From assembly GCA_016787485.1 (NCBI GenBank), contig JAEUUL010000009.1, forward strand, positions 1 through 64,000: a stretch of 64,000 bases of DNA, read 5' to 3'. Shown piece by piece: positions 33,314-42,034 of the stretch. Each line of letters starts with the position of its first letter. The first letter of the stretch is position 1. Made by a program: the position numbers and the translations under genes. This DNA is from Bacteroidota bacterium. Its GTDB lineage: Bacteria; Bacteroidota; Bacteroidia; NS11-12g; UBA955. The notes below the pieces were generated by a model. It had not been told where the DNA came from and did not search any database. It worked only from the letters and a program-made list of their open reading frames with translations.

Positions 33314-34140
33314 TGGAAGCGTCCGACATTCAATCCCGGCTTATACAGTCATTGGAAACCATCTATTCTGCCGATGAAATAAAGGCCATCGCACGCTGGG
33401 TATCGGATGAATTACCAGCAGACAAAATCAAAACAGAATCCTGGCTGAATGAAGTTATAAACAGACTAAAAACACATGAACCATTTCAGTACATATTGGG
33501 ATACACCTGGTTTTACAACCGCAAAATAAAGGTAAGCCCATCCACCCTGATTCCCAGACCGGAAACCGAGGAAATGTGCTGGCATATTCTGCAAAGAAGA
33601 CGTAAATTCCATTCCATTGCTGATGTGTGTACCGGCTCTGGCTGCATAGCCACAACCCTTGCATGTGAAATTCCAGGGGCGAGGATTATTGCTTCGGATA
33701 TATCGGCCGAAGCCCTGCATACAGCCCTTGAAAATATTCAACAATACTCATTGAATGAACGGGTTGAATGCTTACAGACCGACTTTTTAAAGGATCCTTA
33801 TCCGGAAGAAAAATTCGACCTGATTGTTTCCAATCCTCCCTATGTGGGCCATGATGAAGCCTGCGAAATGGAAAAGAATGTACTGGACTGGGAACCTCAT
33901 ATCGCCTTATTTCCGGCCGGAATGGATGATATCCTATTTTATCGGCGGTTGTGCGGACTGCTGCAGTTGCAATTAGCGGGAACTGAGCTTTGGGCAGAAA
34001 TAAATCCGCAGCGGGCATCTGCACTTCTGGAACTGTTTTCAGGTCTGGGTGTGGCAACAATTATTCCTGACAGCAGCGGAAAAGACCGGTTTTTACATGT
34101 GACAAGACACACCGCACCTGCGGAGAGTGGTACAGATTGA
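33313..34140 (+). CDS. prmC: Release factor glutamine methyltransferase
   Basis: Methylates the GGQ glutamine of RF1/RF2. The 275-residue protein shows the N-terminal helical domain, LIPRPETEEMCW, the SAM-binding IADVCTGSGCIATTLA, and the substrate-binding LIVSNPPYVGHDE (NPPY). Its ATG shares one base with the lamin-tail protein stop, so the two are co-transcribed although functionally unrelated. A frame open to 33286 is inside the upstream gene and unlikely to be used. Confidence 0.94.
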   Translation: MEASDIQSRLIQSLETIYSADEIKAIARWVSDELPADKIKTESWLNEVINRLKTHEPFQYILGYTWFYNRKIKVSPSTLIPRPETEEMCWHILQRRRKFHSIADVCTGSGCIATTLACEIPGARIIASDISAEALHTALENIQQYSLNERVECLQTDFLKDPYPEEKFDLIVSNPPYVGHDEACEMEKNVLDWEPHIALFPAGMDDILFYRRLCGLLQLQLAGTELWAEINPQRASALLELFSGLGVATIIPDSSGKDRFLHVTRHTAPAESGTD

Positions 34141-34149
34141 ACAGGGCAT

Positions 34150-34177
34150 AAAAAAAGGGACCTGAGTCCCTTTTTTA
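34150..34177. terminator. Bidirectional terminator between prmC and the H1-like gene
   Basis: AAAAAAGGGAC, loop CTGA, GTCCCTTTTTT: an 11-bp perfect stem with U-tracts on both strands, placed between two convergent genes. Confidence 0.85.
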
Positions 34178-34193
34178 AATGAGGCATTGAATA

Positions 34194-34835
34194 TTATTCT
34201 GGTTTCGCCGGTGCTGCTGCAGGTGTTGCTGCAGCTTCTTTGGCGGCCGGTTTTTTAGCTGCTGCTTTCTTTTTGGGAGCAGCTTTTTTCACAACGGCTT
34301 TCTTAGGAGCAGCAGCCTTTTTAGGAGCAGCGGCTTTCTTCACAACTGCTTTTTTCACTGCAGCTTTTTTCACGATGGCTTTCTTGGCAGCTTTGGCTAC
34401 TTTTTTAGGAGCAGCTTTGGCAGCAGCATTGCCCTTCTTTATTACCGGCTTGATTTTTTTCAGCAAAGAGGGGCGGCCGCGTTTGGCGCCGGTTTTGGCC
34501 GGACGATCGGGTTTACGTTTTGATCTTGCTTTGGCTTTCAGGATGGCAACTTCTGCTTTTTCCTGCGCTTTTGCGATGGCTTTACCGGCACGTGCATCCG
34601 CTTTTGCCAGATCTTTGGCTGCGGCAATCTTCGCTTTGGTAATAGCAACGGCCAGAGTTTTCAACTGGTTTTCCAGTGCAGTGAATGCATTGGAATTTGC
34701 GGCTTTACGCCCGCGTTTCTTTCCGGTGGTTTTGTTCTTGGAACCGGGTTTTCTTCCGCGCTTCTTGGGCGCTGTTGCTGCACTCACTGCGGGTTTCGCA
34801 GCGGAACTGGCAGATGCTTTAGGTTTACGTGGCAT
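34194..34835 (-). CDS. Histone H1-like Lys/Ala-rich DNA-binding protein with AT-hooks
   Basis: The 213-residue, very basic protein resembles eukaryotic histone H1 tails and AlgP-type bacterial proteins. AT-hook-like cores are seen at KKRGRKPGSK, KKRGRKA and AKRGRPS. A central Ala/Lys helix (LKTLAVAITKAKIAAAKDL) may form a coiled coil. The C-terminal half is built of KKAA/APKK repeats. It probably binds the minor groove of AT-rich DNA and compacts the nucleoid. The ATG at 34835 lies five bases after a -7-like box; a frame open to 34871 is not needed. Confidence 0.88.
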   Translation of the reverse strand: MPRKPKASASSAAKPAVSAATAPKKRGRKPGSKNKTTGKKRGRKAANSNAFTALENQLKTLAVAITKAKIAAAKDLAKADARAGKAIAKAQEKAEVAILKAKARSKRKPDRPAKTGAKRGRPSLLKKIKPVIKKGNAAAKAAPKKVAKAAKKAIVKKAAVKKAVVKKAAAPKKAAAPKKAVVKKAAPKKKAAAKKPAAKEAAATPAAAPAKPE

Positions 34836-34840
34836 GTTTC

Positions 34841-34872
34841 TAAAGTTAGGTTTTGTATCAGCAAATTTCAAA
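34841..34872 (-). promoter_or_regulatory. Promoter of the H1-like gene (TTTG, 20 bp, TAACTTTA)
   Basis: On the minus strand TTTG (34869-34872) is 20 bases from TAACTTTA (34841-34848), one mismatch from the -7 box; the ATG follows after five bases. Confidence 0.4.
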
Positions 34873-35189
34873 ATAATTTTTTATTTTATAATCATTACCA
34901 AAATATTTTGTAATTTATATTGGTCATATTTTCGTCCAAAATGACGGCAAACCCTTATCAAATAAAGAATTCTGAAATTGAAAATATTTTGAAATAAATC
35001 CGAATCCACATAGTTATGCACATGCATTCACCTGAAATGAGCCCATTTTGGCACGTGTATTCCGCTAAATAAATCGAATTCCTGCACTAAATCACCTGAA
35101 ATATGTTCCGGATTTTCAAAATTTCATACAATCATTCACCCTTCATTCAAATTTAGGGCCGGCCATTCCAAATCCTTTGTGGTTCGCAT
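34873..35189. other. AT-rich intergenic region with short repeats
   Basis: A gene-free stretch between the divergent H1-like and dxs genes. It contains the palindrome CAAAATATTTTG (34899-34910), AAAATATTTT again at 34981-34990, and an 11-bp direct repeat TCACCTGAAAT at 35028-35038 and 35092-35102. These could be binding sites for the H1-like protein or another regulator. No ORF or RNA gene was recognised. Confidence 0.4.
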
Positions 35190-35197
35190 TAGATTTG
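35190..35197 (+). promoter_or_regulatory. -7 box TAGATTTG for dxs
   Basis: Match to TAnnTTTG. It lies downstream of the longest possible GTG start (35179), so translation must begin later; GTG 35215 is the next candidate. Confidence 0.5.
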
Positions 35198-35214
35198 CAA
35201 CTACAATCCGCACG

Positions 35215-36978
35215 GTGAATCCACATTTTCCATATACCCATCCTGAACAATTAAAATCCCTGACCATACAGGAGTTGCAGGATCTGGCCGGAGAATTAAG
35301 GGCGTATCTGGTGAGTACCATATTGCATTCCGGCGGGCATTTTGCAGGGAATCTGGGCGTGGTTGAACTCACACTCGCACTGTTGTCTGAATATAATTTG
35401 CCTTATGATTCAGTCATCTGGGACGTAGGACACCAGTCGTATATCCATAAAATCCTTACCGGACGGTATGCCGATTTGCCAGGCATACGCAGTTTAAACG
35501 GCATCAGTGGTTTCCCCAAAATGGAAGAATCGGTTTTCGATGCATTTGGCACAGGGCACAGCAGCACTTCTGTTTCTGCAGGACTGGGAATGGCCGTGGC
35601 TGCAAGATTGCAGGGAGAAACGGAAAAAAGAATTGCCGTGGTTGTGGGTGACGGTGCACTTACGGGCGGTATGGCATTTGAAGCGTTGAACAATCTCGCT
35701 GCATCACAGGCCAATTTATTGGTGATTGTAAACGACAACCATATGGGTATTGACCCCAATACGGGTGCTATGGACAGGCATTTGCAGCACATTTCTGAAT
35801 CTGCAGAAAATATTTTTCAAAACCTGGGACTCGACTATTTCGGGCCTGTGGATGGGCATGATTTAAATACCATCAAGCCACTGATCCGATCGCTGCGCAA
35901 AAAAGAAGGCCCGCAGGTACTGCACATCAGAACCACAAAAGGAAAAGGATATGCGCCGGCCGAGGCAGAGCAGACTTTGTGGCACAGTGCACCGCAATTC
36001 GTAAAAATAAATCCCGGTGAAAATCCTGCCAGAAAATGGCAGGATGCCTTTGGTGATTGCCTGATGAACATTGCAGACCTGGATGAAAAAGTGGTGGGCA
36101 TCACCCCTGCAATGCCAAGTGGAAGCGGTATGGTAAAATTGATGGAAAAATATCCTCATCGCTTTTTTGATGTGGGGATAGCAGAACAACACGCAGTAAC
36201 ATTTGCTGCCGGATTGGCTGCCGGAGGAAACAAACCCTTTTTAAATATCTATTCCACATTTCTGCAACGCGGGTACGACCAGCTGATCCACGATGTGGCA
36301 TTGCAAAAATTGCCTGTTGTTTTTTGCATTGACCGTGCAGGCCTGGTGGGTGAAGACGGACCTACGCATCATGGATCATTTGACATTGCATTTCTGCAGT
36401 GTATACCCAATATGCTGATTGCTGCACCCGCCGATGAACCTGAATTGCAGCAGCTGATGAAACTGGCACCGGAAGTGAACCTTCCCTTTGCCATCCGTTA
36501 CCCAAAAGGTAGCATACCAGCCGCGCTGCACTCAAATGCATTGCAATTCGGAAAAGGAATTTGTTTGCAAAAAGGCAGTCACACTGCCATTATAAGTACC
36601 GGACTTGCAAGCCAGTTTTGCCACCAGGCATTGAACGCCTGCGAAGGAACTCCGTCCCATTATCATTTTCCGTTTATCAAGCCCCTGGATACAGATTTGC
36701 TGGATTCCATTTTCAGTACACATTCCCATATAATTACAGCAGAAGATGGCTGTATTTCCGGCGGCTTTGGAATGGCGCTGGCCGATTATTCCGCACAAAA
36801 CAAATACATGTTACAATTTACCCATGCCGGCATACCGGATGAATTTATTTCACATGGAAACAACAATGAATTGTATGAAATGTGCGGTTATTCTCCGCAA
36901 AGGATTGTACAAATGATTCACCAGATTATGAAAGGGTATTTACCCAATTCTGAATCAGAAACTGACCCTGAGGCGTAA
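35215..36978 (+). CDS. dxs: 1-deoxy-D-xylulose-5-phosphate synthase
   Basis: TPP enzyme of the MEP isoprenoid pathway. It joins pyruvate and glyceraldehyde-3-phosphate. From the GTG at 35215 it has 587 residues, shorter than the ~620 of E. coli. Key motifs: SGGHFAGNLGVVELTLAL (catalytic His), GHSSTSVSAGLGMA, the TPP motif GDGALTGGMAFEALNN through VNDNHMGID, and DVGIAEQHAVTFAAGLA (catalytic Glu). The C-terminal transketolase domain is present. Its last 53 bases overlap the convergent pabA/trpG gene. Confidence 0.94.
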   Translation: MNPHFPYTHPEQLKSLTIQELQDLAGELRAYLVSTILHSGGHFAGNLGVVELTLALLSEYNLPYDSVIWDVGHQSYIHKILTGRYADLPGIRSLNGISGFPKMEESVFDAFGTGHSSTSVSAGLGMAVAARLQGETEKRIAVVVGDGALTGGMAFEALNNLAASQANLLVIVNDNHMGIDPNTGAMDRHLQHISESAENIFQNLGLDYFGPVDGHDLNTIKPLIRSLRKKEGPQVLHIRTTKGKGYAPAEAEQTLWHSAPQFVKINPGENPARKWQDAFGDCLMNIADLDEKVVGITPAMPSGSGMVKLMEKYPHRFFDVGIAEQHAVTFAAGLAAGGNKPFLNIYSTFLQRGYDQLIHDVALQKLPVVFCIDRAGLVGEDGPTHHGSFDIAFLQCIPNMLIAAPADEPELQQLMKLAPEVNLPFAIRYPKGSIPAALHSNALQFGKGICLQKGSHTAIISTGLASQFCHQALNACEGTPSHYHFPFIKPLDTDLLDSIFSTHSHIITAEDGCISGGFGMALADYSAQNKYMLQFTHAGIPDEFISHGNNNELYEMCGYSPQRIVQMIHQIMKGYLPNSESETDPEA

Positions 36979-37492
36979 GTATACTTTCCGGGTGGAACTG
37001 CACTCCCCAAACAGGAAAGGTTTCATGTTCAAATGCCATAATCTCATTGTCGCAGGTACCTGTAACCTTCAGAGGAGAATTTTCAACAGGGGTTACAATT
37101 AAAGAATGATAACGACCAATTTGCATGGGATTGGGCAATCCGTAAAACAAACCTGTACCGGAATGCTGCATCCAGGATTCCTTACCATGCATGGGTTTAG
37201 CGGCCCTTTCAAGCCGCCAGCCAAAATGCAGGCCCAATGCCTGATGCCCCAGACAAACACCCAAAACCGGAATCTGACCAACCCATTTCTCCAGAGCAGG
37301 CATCAAACAACCGGCATCGGCAGGTGTGCACGGACCGGGACTTAAAACCACCGCGTCCCACTCTGATACAGAACTTGTCAATACCGCTGAATCATCATTG
37401 CGTAAAACAGTCACTTCCGCGCCTGCGTTTTGCAAATAATGCACCAGATTCCATGTAAAACTGTCGTAATTGTCCAGCAACAGAATTTTCAC
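36926..37492 (-). CDS. Glutamine amidotransferase of anthranilate/aminodeoxychorismate synthase
   Basis: Supplies ammonia from glutamine to a chorismate enzyme. The 188-residue class I amidotransferase shows LLDNYDSFTWNLVHYL, VLSPGPCTPADAG, GVCLGHQALGLHFG (nucleophile Cys) and GVQFHPESILTPQG (His/Glu). TrpG and PabA cannot be separated by sequence; no trp genes are adjacent, and the nearest chorismate enzyme (41048) is isochorismate-synthase-like and needs no amidotransferase, so PabA is a little more likely. Its start overlaps the tsaB stop (ATGA). Confidence 0.9.
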   Translation of the reverse strand: MKILLLDNYDSFTWNLVHYLQNAGAEVTVLRNDDSAVLTSSVSEWDAVVLSPGPCTPADAGCLMPALEKWVGQIPVLGVCLGHQALGLHFGWRLERAAKPMHGKESWMQHSGTGLFYGLPNPMQIGRYHSLIVTPVENSPLKVTGTCDNEIMAFEHETFPVWGVQFHPESILTPQGQFLIQNWVNTLS

Positions 37493-38160
37493 AATGCAAA
37501 TTTTTTGGGAATACCCGGGATAAAATCTTTCAGGTAATAAGGCTCAAAGTAGGCGACATCTGCAAACCGCCCGCCGGCAAACAATTGCGCAGCCTGCTTG
37601 CAGGCATATTCCGCCGAGGGTTGCATTTCCAGAAAAACATCATCCGATCTCAGATCAATTAATTCACGCACTTTTTCTGTGCAATTGCCGGCAAATACCC
37701 TGGGACTTTTCAATTCCGACCAAACCTGAGAATCCGGAATGAGGGGAAACACCTGCTCATCCCTGTCTGCACCTGATTCGAAAACCGATACATAAATTTC
37801 ATTTCTCCGTGCATCGGTAAATGCAATATAAGTAGAAGCAGAACAGTGCGATGCTGCATGGGCAGCCATGGCCTTGTATGCATTTACGGGCACAAGGGGC
37901 ACTGAAAGGGCATAACAGAGACCCTTGGCCAGGCTCACGCCTATGCGTAGTCCGGTATAACTGCCTGGTCCCTGACTCACTGCAATGGCGCTGAGTTTTC
38001 CGTACCCTCCGTGTGCAAGAATGCAGTTGTTCGCCATTTCGGCAAGCAGTTCTGCATGGCTGTTGGGAGTTAGCGATTGCTCTGAGCAGAGCAGTTCGCC
38101 CTTCTGGTTGCAAATGGCCACAGAAACCAGCGGCCCGGAAGTTTCCAATATCAGAATCAC
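37489..38160 (-). CDS. tsaB: tRNA threonylcarbamoyladenosine biosynthesis protein TsaB
   Basis: Partner of TsaD in making t6A37 on ANN-decoding tRNAs. The 223-residue protein begins ILILETSGPLVSVAI (ASKHA fold), then NSHAELLAEM and the signature SQGPGSYTGLRIGVSLAKGL, and has FTDARRNEIYVSVFE. It overlaps both neighbours by four bases (LON-domain gene upstream, pabA/trpG downstream), so all three are probably co-translated. Confidence 0.94.
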   Translation of the reverse strand: MILILETSGPLVSVAICNQKGELLCSEQSLTPNSHAELLAEMANNCILAHGGYGKLSAIAVSQGPGSYTGLRIGVSLAKGLCYALSVPLVPVNAYKAMAAHAASHCSASTYIAFTDARRNEIYVSVFESGADRDEQVFPLIPDSQVWSELKSPRVFAGNCTEKVRELIDLRSDDVFLEMQPSAEYACKQAAQLFAGGRFADVAYFEPYYLKDFIPGIPKKFAL

Positions 38161-38786
38161 AGGGATTGGCTCAGTTTTTTAAAGTGTCCGTTTTTACGAA
38201 TCAATTCATTCATGCTGCGCACATTCTGCAAAGTTGCAACTGTTTTCTTCAGGTGATTGATTAAATACAATTGTCGTTCTGAAAAACTCTGCAAAGCGGC
38301 CAATTCCAGTTCTTCCTGCAAGCTGAGACCGCATTTGTGCACCCATTCCAGCAAATCATAATCATCTCTGAGTTCAGGGACTGTTTCAGTTTGAGCCAAC
38401 CTGTACAATTCGTTCATCAAATCGAGAATGCGCAACCGGTACTCCTTCTCCTCGTCCTGCTCAAAAGGCAATATCTGCACCAGGGCAGAAGCATAATCGG
38501 GCGGACTGGCAGGATACATTTCCAGTATATTGAACCGGCTGATGACTCTGCATTCGATATCCATTTCCCCTGATGCGTATTCCTTTCTCAAAGCGGTGAT
38601 GCGCAATTCTGCACCTGTAAACATGACTTGCCCGTCCAGCACAGCAGGCAATCCGAACCCGGAAGAAGTGGAAAGACAGTGGTGAATGAGCTTTTTGTAC
38701 CGCGATTCGAAAATATGCAAGCGCAACGTTTCATCCTCCAGCGGAACGAGAGGCAGGGGAAACACCGGAAGGCATACAGCAGACAT
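38157..38786 (-). CDS. LON substrate-binding domain protein
   Basis: The 209-residue cytoplasmic protein matches the N-terminal domain of Lon protease without AAA or protease parts: VCLPVFPLPLVPLEDETLRLHIFESRY, then RVISRFNILEM and a helical C-terminal half. Free-standing LON-domain proteins are widespread and of unclear function. The ATG at 38786 is four bases after a perfect -7 box, which argues against the open frame extending to 38885. First gene of the LON-tsaB-pabA/trpG group. Confidence 0.87.
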   Translation of the reverse strand: MSAVCLPVFPLPLVPLEDETLRLHIFESRYKKLIHHCLSTSSGFGLPAVLDGQVMFTGAELRITALRKEYASGEMDIECRVISRFNILEMYPASPPDYASALVQILPFEQDEEKEYRLRILDLMNELYRLAQTETVPELRDDYDLLEWVHKCGLSLQEELELAALQSFSERQLYLINHLKKTVATLQNVRSMNELIRKNGHFKKLSQSL

Positions 38787-38790
38787 GTTG

Positions 38791-38798
38791 CAAAAGTA
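38791..38798 (-). promoter_or_regulatory. -7 box TACTTTTG for the LON-tsaB operon
   Basis: Perfect match on the minus strand, four bases from the ATG at 38786: a leaderless pattern. Confidence 0.55.
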
Positions 38799-38869
38799 AC
38801 GGATTTTGTATGCTTGGTATGGCTTCCGGAAAAAGCAACCGGGGCACCTGAATCCTGCTTTCAATTGCC

Positions 38870-38877
38870 TATTTTTG
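38870..38877 (+). promoter_or_regulatory. -7 box TATTTTTG for the thiolase gene
   Basis: Match to TAnnTTTG 18 bases before the ATG at 38896. Confidence 0.45.
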
Positions 38878-38895
38878 CGGCTCAATTTTCAAACA

Positions 38896-40071
38896 ATGCA
38901 AGACGTATATATCGTAGCCGCAGTGCGCACCCCTATGGGCAGTTTTAACGGATCACTCTCCACCGTAAGTGCCACCCGTCTGGGGGCTGTTGCCATACAG
39001 GGCGCACTTGAAAAAAGCGGGCTGCAAGCCACAGATATTCAGGAAGTTTACATGGGTTGCGTGTTGCAAGCCGCACTCGGGCAGGCGCCGGCAAGACAAG
39101 CTGCGAAATTTGCGGGCATTCCGGACAATGTACCTGCCACAACCGTGAATAAAGTATGTGCAAGTGGAATGAAAGCTGTAGCACTGGCTGCGCAGAGCAT
39201 TATGCTGGGCCACAATGAAGTTGTGGTAGCTGGTGGTATGGAAAATATGAGTCTTGTGCCCCACTATCTGCCGAATTCACGTACAGGTACCAAATATGGC
39301 AATATTACCATGCTGGACGGGTTGCAATACGATGGACTCACAGATGTATACAGCAATGACCTGATGGGTGTGTGCGCTGAATTGTGTGCCTCTGAATACA
39401 AAATCACCCGTGAGGAGCAGGATGCCTTTGCCATTCAGAGTTATACCCGCGCCGCGAATGCCTGGGCTGCCGGCAAATTCAGCAGCGAGGTAGTGCCCGT
39501 AACTGTAAGCACCCGCAAGGGTGATGTGGTCATCGCAGAAGATGAAGAATACCGCAATGTGAATTTCGACAAAATACCCGGGCTGAAACCCGTGTTTAAA
39601 AAAGAAGGAACCGTAACTGCTGCCAATGCCAGTACCATGAATGACGGAGCTGCTGCGCTGGTATTGGTAAGCAAAGCAAAAATGGAAGCCCTGGGATTGA
39701 AACCACTTGCAAAAATTGCAGGGTTTGCAGATGCAGAACAGGCTCCGGAATGGTTCACAACCACTCCCAGCAAGGCACTTCCATTGGCCGCCAAAAGGGC
39801 CGGTGTGGAAGTTTCTGATATTGATTATTTCGAATTCAATGAAGCATTCAGTGTTGTGGGGCTGGCTAATAACAAAATCCTGAACCTTAACCCCGAAAAG
39901 GTGAATGTAAACGGTGGTGCAGTGGCTCTGGGCCATCCGCTGGGTGCTTCAGGAGCCCGTATTCTGGTTACCCTTATCCATGTGCTTAAACAAAATGAAG
40001 GCAAACTGGGTGGAGCAGCCATATGCAACGGTGGTGGCGGTGCCAGTGCCATGGTGATTGAAAATTGCTGA
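38896..40071 (+). CDS. Acetyl-CoA C-acetyltransferase (thiolase)
   Basis: Condenses or cleaves acetoacetyl-CoA type substrates. The 391-residue enzyme has the nucleophile in TTVNKVCASGMKAV, the His-containing FNEAFSVVGLAN and GHPLGASGARILVTL, and the second Cys in AICNGGGGASA. The methionine-rich loop of biosynthetic thiolases is seen at VAGGMENMSLVPHYL. The start MQDVYIVAAVRTPMG is the family start; a frame open to 38806 is disfavoured by the -7 box. Role in fatty-acid, ketone or branched-chain breakdown is not decided by context. Confidence 0.93.
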   Translation: MQDVYIVAAVRTPMGSFNGSLSTVSATRLGAVAIQGALEKSGLQATDIQEVYMGCVLQAALGQAPARQAAKFAGIPDNVPATTVNKVCASGMKAVALAAQSIMLGHNEVVVAGGMENMSLVPHYLPNSRTGTKYGNITMLDGLQYDGLTDVYSNDLMGVCAELCASEYKITREEQDAFAIQSYTRAANAWAAGKFSSEVVPVTVSTRKGDVVIAEDEEYRNVNFDKIPGLKPVFKKEGTVTAANASTMNDGAAALVLVSKAKMEALGLKPLAKIAGFADAEQAPEWFTTTPSKALPLAAKRAGVEVSDIDYFEFNEAFSVVGLANNKILNLNPEKVNVNGGAVALGHPLGASGARILVTLIHVLKQNEGKLGGAAICNGGGGASAMVIENC

Positions 40072-40126
40072 TTCGGAAAAATCCTCTGCGAACAATAAAT
40101 GGCAGGGATTTTGGGTTGATTAGGTA

Positions 40127-41047
40127 ATGCACAGGTTTTCCATTTTTTTATTGACTTCAATATGCACCTTTGGCGCACAGGCCCGGCATAGGGATACTGC
40201 GGCATTGGGGGTATTGGTAAGGGCTGAAAACAACCTGAAAAATATTGCCCCGGATATATTAGGTGCAGAAACAGACAGCCAGCGGATAGCCGCAGTATGG
40301 CAGCTCTACCGTTCACTTGACACCTTGCTCGCCCTGCCGGCTTCGTGGAATTACCCTTTCGATTCGCTTCGCACACGCACAGTATCCATCCTACAGTCAC
40401 CCGATAAAAAATTCAGGTTATTCACTTTCAATCTGGTTCTTAAAAACGGCGATTTTAAAAACTTCGGATTTATACAGGAAAAAGGAAAACGTGAACCCCG
40501 TGTAACCCCTTTGCTGGACACGAGCAAACGCATACCAGACAAGGAAATCACAGATGTTGAACTGGACCCGGCTGATTGGATGGGAGCTTTGTATTACAGT
40601 ATCGTCCCTTTTAAAAAGAAAGGCAAAACAAAATACCTTCTGATGGGATTTGACGGTAGTTCTGCCCATAGCAACCGCAGTTATCTCGAGGTATTGTGGT
40701 TTGATAAAACCGGCCCCAGATTTGGGGTTCCTGCTTTCCGCCAAAGCGAAAATGACCCGAGTGCTGAATACAGGGTATTGTTTGAATCGCACAACGAAAC
40801 GCGAATGCTTTTGCGATACGAACCGGAATACAAAATAGTGGTTCTGGATAAACTTACCCCAGCCTTTCCGGAAGCTACAGGCGATTTCAGGTACTATATT
40901 CCCAGCGGCGATTACGATTACTACAAACTGAACAAGAAGGGAACCTGGGTTAGGGATGACCTTAAGAATTTTAAACTTCTGGGCAAAGATGATGTGATGG
41001 GCCCGGTAGAAAGGCCCCATCCGGAGCCTGAACCCGAAAACAAATAA
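40127..41047 (+). CDS. Secreted protein of unknown function
   Basis: The 306-residue protein has a signal peptide (FSIFLLTSICTFGAQA) and a globular body with no family I can name. Features visible: a region ILQSPDKKFRLFTFNLVLKN that looks like a strand-rich fold, LLMGFDGSSAHSNRSYLEVL, and an acidic/Pro C-terminal tail (GPVERPHPEPEPENK). Similar exported proteins that read DGSSxxSNRSYLEVL are, in my memory, common in this phylum. It abuts the convergent menF-like gene with no gap and no terminator. Confidence 0.72.
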   Translation: MHRFSIFLLTSICTFGAQARHRDTAALGVLVRAENNLKNIAPDILGAETDSQRIAAVWQLYRSLDTLLALPASWNYPFDSLRTRTVSILQSPDKKFRLFTFNLVLKNGDFKNFGFIQEKGKREPRVTPLLDTSKRIPDKEITDVELDPADWMGALYYSIVPFKKKGKTKYLLMGFDGSSAHSNRSYLEVLWFDKTGPRFGVPAFRQSENDPSAEYRVLFESHNETRMLLRYEPEYKIVVLDKLTPAFPEATGDFRYYIPSGDYDYYKLNKKGTWVRDDLKNFKLLGKDDVMGPVERPHPEPEPENK

Positions 41048-42034
41048 TTACCTGAGGCAGCTACCTATCACCTGCATCTTGGCCTCGGTCTCGAGCCATT
41101 CACTCTCTGCGTCACTCTGCGCATTGATTCCACAACCGGCATAATACACTCTGGCATCACTGTAAATAGCTGCACAGCGCAAATTCACAAAAATATCCGC
41201 CCGATCGCCACGAACGGGTCCTAACCAACCAGAAAAAAAAGACCGGTCCAGTTTTTCATGATTGCCAATCCAGTTGCAGGCCGCAGCTATAGGATATCCG
41301 GATACCGCAGGAGTTGGATGCAACTTAGCAGTTAGCTCATGCCAGGTGGCTTCCGATCTGAATTCAATCAGATTGAGCAAATGGGCTACTGGTCCGGCTT
41401 GTATGGTCTCTCTTGCTGAGATCGAAATCCCGGTAGCACCGGAAGCAATAAGTGTTTCATTTAAAAACTGAGTAATGATGGCCTGTTCCGACCTTTCCTT
41501 TTCCGTCCAGTTCTGGTCCGGAGTACGCAAAGTACCTGCCAATGCCATTGTGGACCAACTTCCGTTTCCACCTTTCAGCAAGACCTCAGGCGTGGCCCCA
41601 ATCCAGGTGATGATTCCCGGAATATGTACGAGACTCACAAAGGCTGCGGGGTAGCGGCGACAGGTCTCTTCAAAAGATTCCCAAAGACGCGTTGATCCGG
41701 GTTCTGTTTTGCACCGGCTAGTAACCACTTTCTGAAATTCTCCCTGTGAAATACAATCTACAGCCATACCAACAAACTGCTTAAACTCCCCGTGATCCAT
41801 ACATTGTGCACCGGGAAAAGGAGACTGCCGGATCCGGGTAACCCATTCGCGCAATTCTGCAGGGTTACTGCAGCTCTCTCCGGAAATGAACAATGGTTCT
41901 GAAACCGAATCCCAGGGTTGCAAATAAAAACATTCGGCTTGCAAACCAGATGCGTAGCCCGACCGCGCCTGCCCCCTGAGGCCGCTAACCATTTCCTGAG
42001 ATGGCAACCGGTATATGGCTATCGCCTCAGCCAC
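41048..42034 (-). CDS. menF: Isochorismate synthase
   Basis: Converts chorismate to isochorismate, the entry step to menaquinone, the main respiratory quinone of Bacteroidota. The 328-residue chorismate-binding domain shows FQKVVTSRCK, ITWIGATPEVLLKG, MALAGTLRTPD, HLLNLIEFRSEATWHELTAKLHPTPAVSGYP and YYAGCGINAQSDAESEWLETEAKM. This places it with MenF/EntC rather than TrpE/PabB. It starts with GTG inside the thioesterase-like gene (8-base overlap). Confidence 0.88.
   Translation of the reverse strand: MAEAIAIYRLPSQEMVSGLRGQARSGYASGLQAECFYLQPWDSVSEPLFISGESCSNPAELREWVTRIRQSPFPGAQCMDHGEFKQFVGMAVDCISQGEFQKVVTSRCKTEPGSTRLWESFEETCRRYPAAFVSLVHIPGIITWIGATPEVLLKGGNGSWSTMALAGTLRTPDQNWTEKERSEQAIITQFLNETLIASGATGISISARETIQAGPVAHLLNLIEFRSEATWHELTAKLHPTPAVSGYPIAAACNWIGNHEKLDRSFFSGWLGPVRGDRADIFVNLRCAAIYSDARVYYAGCGINAQSDAESEWLETEAKMQVIGSCLR

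Noticed and set aside
34240-34944. 234-residue plus-strand ORF of Phe/Leu/Ala-rich repeats
   Set aside because: It is the complement of the Lys/Ala-rich H1-like gene; repeats on one strand create an open frame on the other.
40071-40127. Terminator after the thiolase gene (AAAATCC and GGATTTT arms)
   Set aside because: The arms are short with a loop of more than 20 bases and no T-run, so it was not called.
36926-42034. A functional pair of amidotransferase and chorismate enzyme (TrpE/TrpG type)
   Set aside because: The chorismate enzyme at 41048 has isochorismate-synthase features, and the two genes are about 3.5 kb apart with unrelated genes between.
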